Positions 1-9,942 of a stretch of DNA of 64,000 bases are shown here, one piece after another (positions within the stretch are counted from its first letter, which is position 1; each line of letters begins with the position of its first letter). The DNA lies in NCBI GenBank assembly GCA_900466605.1, contig UBMU01000013.1:62001-126000 (forward strand), written 5' to 3'. The translations under genes were made by a program, and so were the position numbers. The notes under the pieces are model-generated. The model saw only the letters and a program-made list of their open reading frames with translations, did no database searches and was not told the origin of the DNA. The DNA comes from Hyphomicrobiales bacterium. Lineage in GTDB: Bacteria; Pseudomonadota; Alphaproteobacteria; Rhizobiales; Rhizobiaceae.

Positions 1-2
1 AA

Positions 3-404
3 CTCGTGCGAATGGCATTGGCCAGCACTCCATCCCAACGTGTCTTTTCCGCGATGCGATGGCTTCGTGAACATTTCGCCGAACCGGTTCGCATCGAGGA
101 ACTGGCAGCCATTGCCCAGCTCAGCGCGTCCGCCTTCCATCGCCAGTTCAAGGCGCTCACATCGCTCTCGCCGTTGCAGTACCAGAAGCAGGTGCGATTG
201 CTCGAGGCTCGCAGGTTGATTGCCTCGCAGGGCATTCATGTCGAGTCCGCTGCGTTCCAGGTCGGTTACGAGAGCCCCTCGCAATTCAGCCGGGAATATT
301 CACGCATGTTCGGCGAACCGCCCAGGCGACACGCCAAAAGCCTTGCCGAGATGGGTGAAGGCCGGCCAGTTGCCTATGAAGCGTCAATGCGCGGCGTCGC
401 CTGA
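3..404 (+). CDS. AraC family transcriptional regulator, C-terminal part (cut by window edge)
   Basis: The frame is open to the left edge, so only the last ~130 residues are visible; the GTG at 6 is probably internal. What remains is the AraC/XylS DNA-binding domain with both helix-turn-helix units: the first around SASAFHRQFK and the second around AAFQVGYESPSQFSREY, followed by the usual FGEPP turn. It closely resembles the AraC protein at 25928-26821 (shared HFAEPV/NFAEPV, FHR and QYQK signatures), so it is likely from the same subfamily, which has an N-terminal ligand-binding domain outside this window. The target is unknown; the dioxygenase that follows is convergent. Confidence 0.85.
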   Translation, partial: LVRMALASTPSQRVFSAMRWLREHFAEPVRIEELAAIAQLSASAFHRQFKALTSLSPLQYQKQVRLLEARRLIASQGIHVESAAFQVGYESPSQFSREYSRMFGEPPRRHAKSLAEMGEGRPVAYEASMRGVA

Positions 405-446
405 TTGTCGAGCGGAACATACGCGCCGGTGCCCGCGTGCGCGAAA

Positions 447-1493
447 CTAAGTCTTCAAGATACTATCCACGAGATCGGCGTGATGTGCCCGTGCGACGTC
501 AGGATGCGATCTCAAACGGCTTTTGAGCTGATTGATTCCGACCTCTCGAAAGATCGGATTCAGTGGATCGACAGTAACCCCGCGCTCGGCCCGTCTCAGG
601 TCATCTGGTAGTTGGATCACGGGTATTGTCGCGTCAGGTCGTGAGCCTAGGAAGAATGCGACCGAAAATCTCTCAACACCGCTCGGCGGTGCGACTACGT
701 CGTGAACATCGGCCCGCACAAAGCCATTCGTCGCAAGTTCCAGGAGTTCTCCCGTGTTGATAACAAAGGTGCCGGGAACCGGCGGAGCACTGATCCAGTC
801 ACCCTCTTCGGTGCGGACACGAAGCCCAGGCGTTACATCCTGCAAGAGTACGGTGACGAAGCCACCGTCCTTGTGCGCTCCGACCCCTTGATCCGTCTGC
901 GCGACATCTCGTCCGGGATAACGAATAATCTTCATGAGTTGGGACGGTTGTGGCTCGTAGATTTCGGCGAAAACGTCTTCTGGCTGCTCCAGGGCGATTG
1001 CAATGGCACGAAGAATGTCGATACCGATGCGGGTGACCTCAGCCTGATACGAAAGAAGGAGCGGTTTCAGTTCCGGCAGGGCCGCCGGCCATTGGTTCGG
1101 CCCTTGCAACCATTTCCACGGAGGACTGCCTGGACCGATCTCGGCAGCATCACCCTCAGTGTTGATGTCAAGTTGCTCGCGCCAGTCCTGCTGTCCACGT
1201 GTCCGCTCCTGCCCGGCTCTATTGTATCCCCGGAAGTGTGGCGATCTTATCATTTCGATCTTCAGCTTCTCTTTCATAGGGAGAGCAAAGAACCGTTTCG
1301 CCGTGGAAAGCACGTTCTCTATCAACGTCTGATCAATGCCATGACCCGTCAGGTAGAAAAACCCGTGGGTATGCAGGACATGGCGCAGTTCCGCGACAAA
1401 GGCCGAGCGTTCGTCAGGTAGGGAGTAAAAGCGGGAAAGATCCAAGGTTGGCAGTGTTCTGCCGGGATCGTTTGGAGCGTGGTGAGAGGACAT
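447..1493 (-). CDS. Isopenicillin N synthase-like 2-oxoglutarate/Fe(II) dioxygenase
   Basis: 348 residues, the normal length for bacterial members of the isopenicillin N synthase / 2OG-Fe(II) oxygenase superfamily. The N-terminal DIOX_N region (about 15-130) includes HGFFYLTGHGI. The C-terminal jelly roll carries the iron triad His207-x-Asp209 (GAHKDGG) and His264 (DVHDV), and the 2-oxoglutarate-binding Arg275-x-Ser277 (ERFSVAF). Such enzymes hydroxylate or oxidise small molecules in the cytoplasm using O2 and 2-oxoglutarate. The substrate cannot be read from sequence, and no biosynthetic gene is adjacent. It is convergent with the AraC fragment on its left. Confidence 0.9.
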   Translation of the reverse strand: MSSHHAPNDPGRTLPTLDLSRFYSLPDERSAFVAELRHVLHTHGFFYLTGHGIDQTLIENVLSTAKRFFALPMKEKLKIEMIRSPHFRGYNRAGQERTRGQQDWREQLDINTEGDAAEIGPGSPPWKWLQGPNQWPAALPELKPLLLSYQAEVTRIGIDILRAIAIALEQPEDVFAEIYEPQPSQLMKIIRYPGRDVAQTDQGVGAHKDGGFVTVLLQDVTPGLRVRTEEGDWISAPPVPGTFVINTGELLELATNGFVRADVHDVVAPPSGVERFSVAFFLGSRPDATIPVIQLPDDLRRAERGVTVDPLNPIFREVGINQLKSRLRSHPDVARAHHADLVDSILKT

Positions 1494-1805
1494 GTCTTCT
1501 AGGTTAGCCTCAGCATCAGGAAACTGGTATGGAGAAGCATAGAGCTAATCTCGGATCTTTGAATGCACACGCATTTGCAGTTCGCCTTGTTATGCAGAAA
1601 ACAATTCCGGCAACCCAATTTCCGGTAGCTATTTATTTTGGACCGGGCCAGAGCCACTGCGTTGCTTCAAGGACACCGTAGCGTGCCTGCAGACCGGCTT
1701 TAGGATCCCGATCCAAGTCGGAATGCAGGGAGCTCAGAGCTCTGCAAAGAAGCCAACCACCAGAGTACTTGGAAGCCGGCGGATTGCCGATCTCGCTGGA
1801 GATGT
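1494..1805. other. Intergenic stretch, no gene supported
   Basis: No frame of convincing length or composition on either strand. It presumably holds the promoter of the minus-strand dioxygenase, but I cannot point to clear -35/-10 elements. A small perfect palindrome, GAGCTCAGAGCTC, lies near 1730-1742. Confidence 0.4.
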
Positions 1806-2063
1806 CTAGTGAGTGCTGTCGAGCGTGGGTTTGGGTCCCGGGTCCTCTTCCGCGAGATCCGGAAAGAGACGAAGCCTAACCTGCCTTATAAACTCCGCTT
1901 CTCGCTCGTTTTTGCGCAGAATTTCCGAGGTTACCTCACTGAACCGGCTTCTTTCGGACGACGCGACGCGAATTCTCCCACCACTAGTAAGAAAATCGCA
2001 AAACGCCTCTATTGAGCGCAGCCGCGTTGTCAACTCAATGTAATGCTTGTCGATTTCCGTCAT
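1806..2063 (-). CDS. Small hypothetical protein, charged and helical
   Basis: 85 residues starting MTEIDKHYIELTTRLRSIEA. It is rich in Arg, Glu and Ser, predicted largely alpha-helical, and has no signal peptide or membrane segment. I do not recognise a family. Its amino-acid composition is more protein-like than the overlapping plus-strand frames (1809-2015 and 1813-2043), which I treat as shadows. It stands alone, more than 300 bp from the dioxygenase. Confidence 0.5.
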   Translation of the reverse strand: MTEIDKHYIELTTRLRSIEAFCDFLTSGGRIRVASSERSRFSEVTSEILRKNEREAEFIRQVRLRLFPDLAEEDPGPKPTLDSTH

Positions 2064-2377
2064 TAATCAGCCTCCGTAACATCAACATCGCGACATAGTT
2101 CGGCAAGACGATGGCAAGCATGCGCCTGGACTGCCTTGGCACGAGCTGAGGACGATGATTGCATATTGCCGGAAGAAGCCGGCTCTCCAAAGCGCTGGCA
2201 CTAAGGCGACGTCGCTACAGAGCGTTTTGTGACTTTCACACCCGTCGGCTACTGGACCGTACTTGGAACTCGAGCTGCTCATTCCTTTGGACATCGGGCC
2301 CTCGTCGGGTTCGGCATATACTTACAGATGGGTTGAAGTTTCCGCGTCAGCATCGATGATGCATTCGAGCAAGGAGA
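2064..2377. other. Intergenic stretch, no gene supported
   Basis: Several short open frames overlap here on both strands, but none has a good ribosome binding site or recognisable protein features. I see no repeat or RNA gene. Confidence 0.35.
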
Positions 2378-2623
2378 TTGTTGATGCTGCGATATCAAAA
2401 CGGGCGGCGCTTTCAATGTGCCAGCGAAACCGGAACCCGATGCATTGTTATCGAACAGACACGCGTTGGAGGCGACGCTGCAGTCGGCAACAAAGTCGAT
2501 TACATGACAGACGATGGCGATATTGCCCATCGACTCGATGACGCACACTTTTTACTTTTGACAAAGAACGAGGTTGTGAGAGTGCAGACGATACGCAAGC
2601 GTATCGCGGCGTCTCCTGCGTGA
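2378..2623 (+). CDS. Possible small hypothetical protein
   Basis: 81 residues beginning MLMLRYQNGRRFQCASETG. An AAGGAGA-like Shine-Dalgarno (2369-2375) sits just before the ATG, the best argument that it is translated. The sequence has alternating hydrophobic/charged residues compatible with a small beta-rich fold (RCIVIEQTR, HFLLLTKNEVVRVQTIRK). No family is recognised. Minus-strand frames overlap it but look like shadows. Confidence 0.4.
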   Translation: MLMLRYQNGRRFQCASETGTRCIVIEQTRVGGDAAVGNKVDYMTDDGDIAHRLDDAHFLLLTKNEVVRVQTIRKRIAASPA

Positions 2624-3115
2624 ATAACCGCCTCAGGTCGGGCCACTGAGTGCAGGTATTGGGCCGATAGGCCCGCGTCGCACGCCACTCGGCAAGACCT
2701 TGCCACCAATTTGCGACTAAACTCTCGTGAGAGGCAGGGCTCCGGTTGCATCACGCAGAGTTGGAAGCCTGCGCCGCATGCAGCGGGATCTTGCAAAGCA
2801 GGGGTTCCTTGATTACTCGGCGCCCAATGTTGGCGCGTATTCGCGATCAATCTTTGATCCGAACGTCCTTTCGGTCGCGAGATCGGTTTTGAGTGCGCCA
2901 CAGCCATATCGCCTCGTTTGTCAGTAGAGGCTTTGCAGGGCACAATTTCATGTTGCGTCGCAAAAGAAACTTGGGCATAAAATAAGGTACTCACCACGGA
3001 CCCGGTGAAACTCCGGGTGGCTCTTCTGGCCGCCGATCCGCCAGACCACGCAAGACCAGCATGCTTATCCCCGAATGCAACCGCGCGTTCGCCATGCTTT
3101 GCGAGAATTCATTCC
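2624..3115. other. Intergenic stretch upstream of the SulP transporter
   Basis: No gene supported. The frame at 3005-3115, continuous with the SulP gene, has an unlikely N-terminal composition and is better read as leader sequence. The SulP promoter should lie here. Confidence 0.35.
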
Positions 3116-4594
3116 ATGCAACTCTCTTCCCTACGTAGGGATTGGTCCGCCAATCCCATGCGCGAAATGCTCGCCGGCGCTGTCGCCACCTTCGCGCTCA
3201 TTCCTGAGGTTATCGCCTTCTCTTTCGTCGCCGGCGTCGATCCCCAAGTCGGCCTCTTCGCGTCCTTCATCATCGGGATCGTCATAGCCTTTACTGGTGG
3301 CCGTCCCTCAATGATCTCTGCGGCTGCCGGATCGGTCGCGCTCGTCGCAGCGCCCCTCGTCCATGCGCACGGCCTACCTTACCTATTCGCCGCTGGCCTG
3401 CTTGCCGGGATTTTACAGATTGCATTCGGACTTTTACGTCTGGGCGTCCTCATGCGGTTTGTGTCCAAATCGGTCAGAACGGGCTTCGTCAACGCCCTTG
3501 CGATCCTGATTTTTTCCGCTCAACTTCCACATATTATCGGAGGAGACTGGCTAGCCTACGCCATGTTAGCCACGGGGCTCGTAGTTATCTATCTCGTTCC
3601 AAGGATAACAACTGCAATCCCGTCGCCACTGATCTGCATTCTTGTTCTAACGGCCGCTTCCGTCACACTGAAGCTAGACGTTATGACAATCGGAGATCTC
3701 GGCAAGCTGCCAGATTCTCTGCCGGTCTTTGCCTGGCCCGCGGTCCCTTTAACCCTAGATACCCTGAAGATCATTGCCGCACCTGCGCTCGCCATCGCGA
3801 TGGTTGGCCTCCTCGAGTCGATGATGACGGCCAGCGTCGTTGATGATCTTACCAATACGCCCAGTTCGAAGAACAGGGAGTGCACCGGCCTCGGTATTGC
3901 CAATGCCGCGGCGAGCGTGTTCGGCGGCATAGCCGGTTGTGGGATGATAGGTCAAACAGTCAGCAACGTTAAATACGGCGGACGAGGACGCCTCTCCACC
4001 CTGTTTGCAGGGGCGTTTCTGCTTATACTCATGATACTTTTGAAACCTTGGCTCTCGCAAATACCGGTGGCGGCTCTGGTGGCGATCATGGTGATGGTGT
4101 CCATCGACACATTCGACTGGTCATCACTAAAGACATTGGCCTTACACCCAAAACTATCGAGCGCCGTCATGATCGCGACGGTAATCGTAACGGTGTTCAG
4201 TGCCAACCTCGCGCTGGGCGTTACGGTGGGCGTCCTTCTCAGTGGCGTGTTCTTCATGTTCAAGGTTGCTCGATTGCTTAGGGTTGAGACTGACAGAAAC
4301 GCGGCTGCGGGTCATTTGACCTACCGGGTTTCGGGCCAGGTATTCTTTGCCTCGGCCGACGTCTTTGTTGAAGCGTTCGATATCGAAGATGCAATCGGGT
4401 CGGCGGTTCTGATTGACGTTTCACAAGCTCATTTTTGGGACGTTACTGCCATTGCAGCTCTTGAAAAGGTCACCGAGCGGTTTAGGGCGCATGGTATTCT
4501 AACCGAGGTCGTGGGCTTGAATGACGCAAGTACCACGCTGATTGCAAACCTTACTGGCTCGACGAAGCTCAAGGCGGTTCAAATAGAAGCCTAG
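3116..4594 (+). CDS. SulP family inorganic anion transporter (SLC26/SulP with STAS domain)
   Basis: About 492 residues from the ATG at 3116 (MQLSSLRRDW); upstream in-frame starts add 37 residues that do not resemble the family. An inner-membrane transporter with the SulP core of ten or more hydrophobic segments (about 25-390), starting with the typical ALIPEVIAFSFVAGVDP region, and a cytoplasmic STAS domain (about 400-490) with IDVSQAHFWDVTAIAALEK. SulP proteins move sulfate, bicarbonate or dicarboxylates, usually coupled to Na+ or H+. No sulfate-assimilation or carbonic-anhydrase gene is adjacent, so the substrate is open. Solitary gene. Confidence 0.9.
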   Translation: MQLSSLRRDWSANPMREMLAGAVATFALIPEVIAFSFVAGVDPQVGLFASFIIGIVIAFTGGRPSMISAAAGSVALVAAPLVHAHGLPYLFAAGLLAGILQIAFGLLRLGVLMRFVSKSVRTGFVNALAILIFSAQLPHIIGGDWLAYAMLATGLVVIYLVPRITTAIPSPLICILVLTAASVTLKLDVMTIGDLGKLPDSLPVFAWPAVPLTLDTLKIIAAPALAIAMVGLLESMMTASVVDDLTNTPSSKNRECTGLGIANAAASVFGGIAGCGMIGQTVSNVKYGGRGRLSTLFAGAFLLILMILLKPWLSQIPVAALVAIMVMVSIDTFDWSSLKTLALHPKLSSAVMIATVIVTVFSANLALGVTVGVLLSGVFFMFKVARLLRVETDRNAAAGHLTYRVSGQVFFASADVFVEAFDIEDAIGSAVLIDVSQAHFWDVTAIAALEKVTERFRAHGILTEVVGLNDASTTLIANLTGSTKLKAVQIEA

Positions 4595-4825
4595 ATGCCC
4601 GACACGCTATAACACGGTCCGCAAAATCGACGGGTGTTGCTAACTTCGCGGTGGTTGCTGCCAAATGCGTCAACCCACCGCTCTTCCGTTATCAACTTAT
4701 TGGGGAATTGTGACTCGCTAAGTGTGGCCAACCATGTGTGTCACTTTCGCACGAAGCAACATCATGGGCATCTCGTAGGGAGGTTTTTGTGCCGATCGGC
4801 ATACCAGAGGATGCCGGCCTAGCCG

Positions 4826-5577
4826 TCACATGCCTGCTTCAGCCATCCAAAGCTCAGCATCGGCCCCACCGGGAATACGCAGCGGGGCCGATGGATCAGT
4901 GGCTGCCCGCCAAACCGCCTCAGCGACATCGCGCGCATCGGTCAGGGGACCGGTGTCGTCCTGTACTGCTTTCACGAACTGCTGGATCAGCGGTGCATAA
5001 TCCGCATCGTCGAGGCCACGCAAATGAGGGCGCGCGTTCTCCCCGAAACGGGTATGAGGCGAACGGCCCGGCAACACGATATGTACTCGTATGCCAAAAG
5101 GCTCCATCTCGATTGCCAGGGATTCGGTAAAAGCGTTCACTGCTGCCTTGCTTGCTCGATAAACACCGATCACCGGCAGTGCCTTCATCGTCACCGTGGA
5201 GGTTACGTTGACGATGACGCCTGCCCGGCGTCGCCGCATGTGCGGCAACACGGCCTGAACCATCGCCAAGGTACCGATGTGTTTGTCTGGAACAATGATT
5301 GCACCGTTTCCGCCGCGGTCAGCTCGACGGGCGAAGGCGCTCCGAAACCGGCATTGTTGACCAATACGTCGATCGGCCCCGCATGTTCTAGTGCCTCCGA
5401 AATGCTCGCGGAATCGGTGACGTCGAGTGCAACAATGCGCAGGCGTCCGGAGACCGGCAACAGATCAGCGTTGGGCTTGCGCATCGTTGCAATGACATTC
5501 CAGCCCCGCTCGAGAAACAGTTTCGCGGTCTCAAGACCGAAACCAGACGAGCAACCGGTGATCAATATCGTGGACAT
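4826..5577 (-). pseudogene. Short-chain dehydrogenase/reductase split by a frameshift
   Basis: Two minus-strand frames together make one classical SDR of about 250 residues. The upstream part (5577 to about 5278) has the NAD(P)-binding TGCSSGFG motif, a DVT acidic site and NNAG. The downstream part (about 5278 to 4826) has the SER/YxxxK catalytic region (NVTSTVTMK, YRASKAA) and the C-terminus. The frames meet at QTN-T/IGTLAMVQ, where loss of one base near 5278 explains the switch exactly: one inserted base restores NTIGTLAMVQAVLPHM. It could be a real null allele or a sequencing error. Divergent from the AraC gene at 5676, a common regulator/target arrangement. Without the shift, function would be NAD(P)H-dependent oxidoreduction, substrate unknown. 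Confidence 0.85.
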
Positions 5578-5627
5578 GAGCTTCTCCAGAATAAGAGGAA
5601 TGAAGCCATGGTAGTGACCGCGAGCAG

Positions 5628-5648
5628 GACTTCATATATCTAGAAGTC
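5628..5648. promoter_or_regulatory. Inverted repeat between the SDR gene and its AraC regulator
   Basis: GACTTC (5628-5633) and GAAGTC (5643-5648) form an inverted repeat with a 9-bp AT-rich spacer, inside the 98-bp divergent intergenic region. Position and symmetry fit an operator for the adjacent AraC protein, but AraC sites are often direct repeats, so this is tentative. Confidence 0.35.
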
Positions 5649-5675
5649 TCCATTTCTTTAGCGATAGTCCTGATC

Positions 5676-6584
5676 ATGTCCATCGATCCCCTTGCCGAAA
5701 TCGTCACACTGCTGCAGCCCACGGCGCGCCTTTCGAAGCTGGTGGAATGTACCGGTGATTGGCGGATCGAGCGGGCGGCGACGGGCGAACCGTTCTATTG
5801 CGCAATTCTTGAGGGACATTGCCGTGTCAGGTTCGGTGGACAGCAGCCGTTCACACTCCAGGCCGGCGACTTCGTACTCGTCCCGGCCATGCGCGACCTC
5901 GTCAACGAGAGCATCGATGCGCCGGTCGATCTCCAGGCCACCGTTCCCACACAAATGGGCGACGGCCGTTTTCGTGTCGGCCATCCTGAAGGTCCGGCGG
6001 ACCTGCGGATGCGCATAGGGCATTGCACTTTTGGTTCACCGGATGCAGACCTGCTCGTATCCCTCCTGCCGGATGTGGTTATAGTTCACAACGAACCGCG
6101 GCTGTCGATGCTCATGCAATTGGTCGGTGAGGAAACACACCGGCAGATGCCGGCGCGCGAACTCGTGCTGGAGCGGCTGCTGGAAGTGTTGCTGATCGAG
6201 GCACTACGATCCGGCACGGATACCACTGCAGCGCCCGGCCTGGGCCGCGGCCTCGCTGATGAACGTCTGGCAGCAGCACTGCACGCGATCCATGCGCGCC
6301 CCGCTCACCCATGGACAGTCGCCGATCTTGCCACCGAGGCGGCCTTGTCCAGATCGGCATTTTTTGCGCGTTTCAGCCGCATCGTCGGCTTGCCTCCGAT
6401 GGAATACCTGCTGGCCTGGCGCATAGCGCTTGCCAAACAAATGTTGCGTGGTCGCAAAATGGGATTGGATGAAGTGGCTGAACGTGTGGGTTATGGGTCA
6501 GCAAGCACGTTCAGCGTCGCCTTTGCGCGGCATGTGGGCGTGCCGCCGGCACGTTACGCGCGTAGTAGCTTGAACAGCGAGTGA
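5676..6584 (+). CDS. AraC family regulator with N-terminal cupin-type domain
   Basis: 302 residues. The N-terminal half (about 1-190) fits the AraC cupin sensor: RFGGQQPFTLQAGDFVLVPA is the beta-barrel core typical of regulators beside oxidoreductases. The C-terminal half (about 195-300) carries the two helix-turn-helix motifs: ATEAALSRSAFFARFSRIVG and VAERVGYGSASTFSVAFARH. It is divergent from the SDR gene, which it probably activates in response to a small effector, and may also control itself. With the SDR frameshifted, this regulator may have lost its main target. Confidence 0.9.
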   Translation: MSIDPLAEIVTLLQPTARLSKLVECTGDWRIERAATGEPFYCAILEGHCRVRFGGQQPFTLQAGDFVLVPAMRDLVNESIDAPVDLQATVPTQMGDGRFRVGHPEGPADLRMRIGHCTFGSPDADLLVSLLPDVVIVHNEPRLSMLMQLVGEETHRQMPARELVLERLLEVLLIEALRSGTDTTAAPGLGRGLADERLAAALHAIHARPAHPWTVADLATEAALSRSAFFARFSRIVGLPPMEYLLAWRIALAKQMLRGRKMGLDEVAERVGYGSASTFSVAFARHVGVPPARYARSSLNSE

Positions 6585-6681
6585 GAACACCGCATCAATA
6601 TGTTCACTTCGGGAAGACGCCGTTATGGACAAAGGCGGACAATAGGAGCAGGACGACCCCGCGGGTCCGGGCCGAGAACGA

Positions 6682-9600
6682 CTAATGAAAGTTCCGGCTC
6701 TTCACCTTGAGAGTGTCGATGTGAAGGTTGGGAATGAAGATGTCCCTCGGCTTTACGCCTGCTCTCTCCCTTGAATCCGGGCTTCCCGGCGAGCCATGCG
6801 CGAACTCGTCTCCCCGGCCCGTGGGCAGCTTGAAATCGGCGTCACGGTCTGCGAGGGCGGAGAGATCATCGGAGAGGTCGAACAGTTGCTGGGCGACGAG
6901 GTGAACAACATCCCCTTCGCGCTGGATGCGACCGTTGATCGCCATCATCGACGATCCAAGTACGACCTGACGGCGCTTCTCGAACAAGGACGGCCAGACG
7001 ACCACATTCGCAGGACCGGTTTCGTCCTCGATGGTGATGAACATGACGCCCTTGGCCGATCCCGGTTTCTGACGAACCAGAACGAGGCCTGCTGTCATCA
7101 GCCAGCGACCATCGCGCGCGCTCATCGCCCCCTGGCAGGTCACGATCCGGCGTTGATTGAGATCGCTCCTGAGGAAGCTCAGCGGATGGTCGCGCAAGGT
7201 CAAGCCGACATGGCTGTAGTCCTGGACGACGTTGTGTCCTTGTGTCATCTGGCGCAGCGCGACCTCCGGCTCATGCTGTTCGGCAATTGCCCGCGCCTCC
7301 CGTTCGGAGGCCGCGGCAAACAGCGGAAGCGGCTCGTCGCGCAACGCCTTGATCGCCCAGAGCGCATCGCGTCGCGGAAGCTTGAACGACGGTAGGAACG
7401 CATCGGCCTCGGCGAGCTGCACCAGTGCTTCGGTCGGGACATGAGATCGTCGCCAGACATCATCCACGGTTTCGAAAGTGGAGTTCATCCGGGCGGCGAC
7501 AATCCTCGCAGCATCGGCGATCGCGAGCCCCTTGACCATCCGCATGCCAAGACGAACCGCGTGACGGCCGGTCTCTCCGACCTCCTCGAGCGTGCAATCC
7601 CAACGGGACCTGTTAATGCAGAGCGGCCGGACCTCGACGCCGTGCGCGCGGGCATCGCCGACGATCTGCGCTGGCGCATAGAATCCCATGGGCTGCGAGT
7701 TCAGGAGCGCAGCGCAGAAGGCGTCAGGGAAATGACACTTCACGAAATTACTGGCGTAGGCAATCAGCGCGAAGGAGGCCGCGTGTGACTCTGGAAAGCC
7801 ATAGGAGCCGAAGCCTTCCAGTTGGCTGAACGTCTTCTCGGCAAACTCGGGCGAGTATCCGTTCTCGATCATCCCCGACACCAGCTTATCCTTGAACCGC
7901 GAGACGCCACCGGTAAACTTGAAGGTCGCCATGGATTTACGAAGCTGGTCGGCCTCGCCGCCGGTGAAGCCGGCGCAAACCATTGCAACCTTCATCGCGC
8001 TCTCCTGGAAGAGCGGGACGCCGAGCGTCTTGCCTAAGACCGCCTCCAGTTCCGGCGTCGGATACTCGACCGCCTCCTTGCCTTCGCGTCTCCGGAGATA
8101 CGGATGCACCATGTCCCCTTGGATCGGACCAGGCCGCACGATCGCTACCTGGATGACGAGATCGTAGAAGGTCCTAGGTTTCATCCGCGGCAGCATCGCC
8201 ATTTGGGCGCGCGATTCGATCTGGAAGGTGCCGAGCGTGTCAGCCTTCCGGATCATCGCATAGGTCGGCGGATCCTCTTGAGGTATCGTGGCAAGATCGA
8301 GGTCTATGTCCTTGTGTTGACTCAACAAGGCAAAGCTCTTGGCCATGCAGGTCAGCATGCCAAGCGCCAGGACGTCGACCTTCATGAACTTGAGCGCCTC
8401 GATGTCATCCTTATCCCATTCGATGACTTGGCGGTCGGCCATCGAAGCCGGTTCGATTGGAACGAGATCGTCGAGCCGATCATTGGTGAGAACGAAACCG
8501 CCTGGATGCTGCCCGAGATGACGGGGAGCCCCCATCAGTTGTTGAGCAAGCTTGAGCGTCAACGCCAGACGCCGGTCCTTCGGATTGAGTCCTTGCTCCC
8601 TGATCTTGCGATCGCTGACCAGCTCCTCGGACCACGACCACATGCCGGAGGAAAGCGCCTTGATAATATCTTCAGGAAGGCCGAGCGCCTTGCCGACATC
8701 CCGGATGGCACCCTTGGCTCGGTAGCGGGTGACCGTGGCGCAAAGGGCCGCTTTGTCGTGGCCATAGGTCCTGTAAATCCACTGGATAACCTCCTCCCGC
8801 CGCTCGTGTTCGAAATCCACGTCGATATCAGGCGGTTCGTCGCGCTCCTGAGAGATGAAGCGCTCGAACAGCAGGTCGTTGGTATCGGGATCGATCGAGG
8901 TGATCCCGAGGATGTAGCAGACCGCCGAATTGGCCGCCGATCCCCTCCCCTGGCACAAGATACCCTGGGAACGGGCGAAGCGAACGATGCTGAAGACCGT
9001 CAGGAAATACGGTGCGTACTTCATCGACCTGATGAGGTCGAGTTCATGCCGGACCGCCCGCAGCACCTTCTGCGGCAATCCTTCGGGATAGCGGATAGGA
9101 ATGCATTCCCTGATATAGTGCTCCAGCGACTGCTGGGCATCCATACCTTCAACGATCGCTTCCTCCGGATATTGGTAGGTCAGCTCCTCGAGGCTGAAGC
9201 GGCAGCGATTGGCGATCTCCATCGTTCGCTCGAGCGCTTCCGGATAGCGGAGAAACAAGCGTTCCATCTCTTCGGGTGGCTTGAGATAGCGATCGGCATG
9301 CCGCTCTCGTTCGAAGCCGACGTCGTCAATCGTCGTGTTGTTGCGCACGCAGGTCACGACGTCCTGGAGCTGCCGGCGGCTGGGCTCGTGAAACAGTACA
9401 TCGTTGGTGACGACAGTGCGCACCTTGAAACGGGCCGCCATGTTGGAAATCTCATGCAGCCGCAGCTGATCGTTCGGACGACGCCTGAGGCAGAGCGAGA
9501 CATAAGCCCTGTCCTTGAAGAGATCGGCAATCTTCCGAAGCTGGATTGCACAGGTCTCATCAGGCAGGTCGGGCACGAGAATGCCGATCAGCCCTTCGGC

Positions 9601-9942
9601 ATAGAGCGCGATGTCGTCGAGCGTCAGGATACAATTCGCCTTGCCGCCGCGGCTCTTTCCAAGAGTCAGCAGCCGTGTCAGCCGTGAGTACGCGGCACGG
9701 TCCGTCGGGTAGACGAGGATCGACATGCCGTCCTGGAGGTCAAGCCGGCAGCCAACGACAAGGCGAAGACCGGTATTCCGGGACGCCTCCAGCGCACGGA
9801 TGATTCCCGCGAGGCTATTGCGGTCAACGACACCGATCGCCTCGATGCCGAGTTCCTTGGCAGTGGCAAACAGTTCGTCGGCCGAGGATGCCCCTCGCAG
9901 GAAACTGAAGTGGGTCGTGACCTGAAGCTCGGCGTAGGTCAT
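6682..9942 (-). CDS. dnaE2: Error-prone DNA polymerase DnaE2 (ImuC)
   Basis: 1086 residues, a C-family polymerase alpha subunit of the DnaE2 type. Order: PHP domain (from [18 protein letters not shown]), polymerase palm with the acidic active site in [13 protein letters not shown], fingers, helix-hairpin-helix region, and an OB fold near the C-terminus ([18 protein letters not shown]). DnaE2 carries out translesion synthesis after DNA damage with ImuA and ImuB, contacting the sliding clamp through ImuB. The start overlaps the imuB stop by 4 bp (ATGA, 9939-9942), so the genes are translationally coupled. Last gene of the imuA-imuB-dnaE2 cassette and expected to be LexA-controlled. Full length, no break seen. 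Confidence 0.97.
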   Translation of the reverse strand: MTYAELQVTTHFSFLRGASSADELFATAKELGIEAIGVVDRNSLAGIIRALEASRNTGLRLVVGCRLDLQDGMSILVYPTDRAAYSRLTRLLTLGKSRGGKANCILTLDDIALYAEGLIGILVPDLPDETCAIQLRKIADLFKDRAYVSLCLRRRPNDQLRLHEISNMAARFKVRTVVTNDVLFHEPSRRQLQDVVTCVRNNTTIDDVGFERERHADRYLKPPEEMERLFLRYPEALERTMEIANRCRFSLEELTYQYPEEAIVEGMDAQQSLEHYIRECIPIRYPEGLPQKVLRAVRHELDLIRSMKYAPYFLTVFSIVRFARSQGILCQGRGSAANSAVCYILGITSIDPDTNDLLFERFISQERDEPPDIDVDFEHERREEVIQWIYRTYGHDKAALCATVTRYRAKGAIRDVGKALGLPEDIIKALSSGMWSWSEELVSDRKIREQGLNPKDRRLALTLKLAQQLMGAPRHLGQHPGGFVLTNDRLDDLVPIEPASMADRQVIEWDKDDIEALKFMKVDVLALGMLTCMAKSFALLSQHKDIDLDLATIPQEDPPTYAMIRKADTLGTFQIESRAQMAMLPRMKPRTFYDLVIQVAIVRPGPIQGDMVHPYLRRREGKEAVEYPTPELEAVLGKTLGVPLFQESAMKVAMVCAGFTGGEADQLRKSMATFKFTGGVSRFKDKLVSGMIENGYSPEFAEKTFSQLEGFGSYGFPESHAASFALIAYASNFVKCHFPDAFCAALLNSQPMGFYAPAQIVGDARAHGVEVRPLCINRSRWDCTLEEVGETGRHAVRLGMRMVKGLAIADAARIVAARMNSTFETVDDVWRRSHVPTEALVQLAEADAFLPSFKLPRRDALWAIKALRDEPLPLFAAASEREARAIAEQHEPEVALRQMTQGHNVVQDYSHVGLTLRDHPLSFLRSDLNQRRIVTCQGAMSARDGRWLMTAGLVLVRQKPGSAKGVMFITIEDETGPANVVVWPSLFEKRRQVVLGSSMMAINGRIQREGDVVHLVAQQLFDLSDDLSALADRDADFKLPTGRGDEFAHGSPGSPDSRERAGVKPRDIFIPNLHIDTLKVKSRNFH

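Noticed and set aside
8104..9687. 527-codon plus-strand frame
   Set aside because: It lies antisense to dnaE2, whose motifs are continuous over the same stretch; the plus-strand translation has no family and is a GC-bias shadow.
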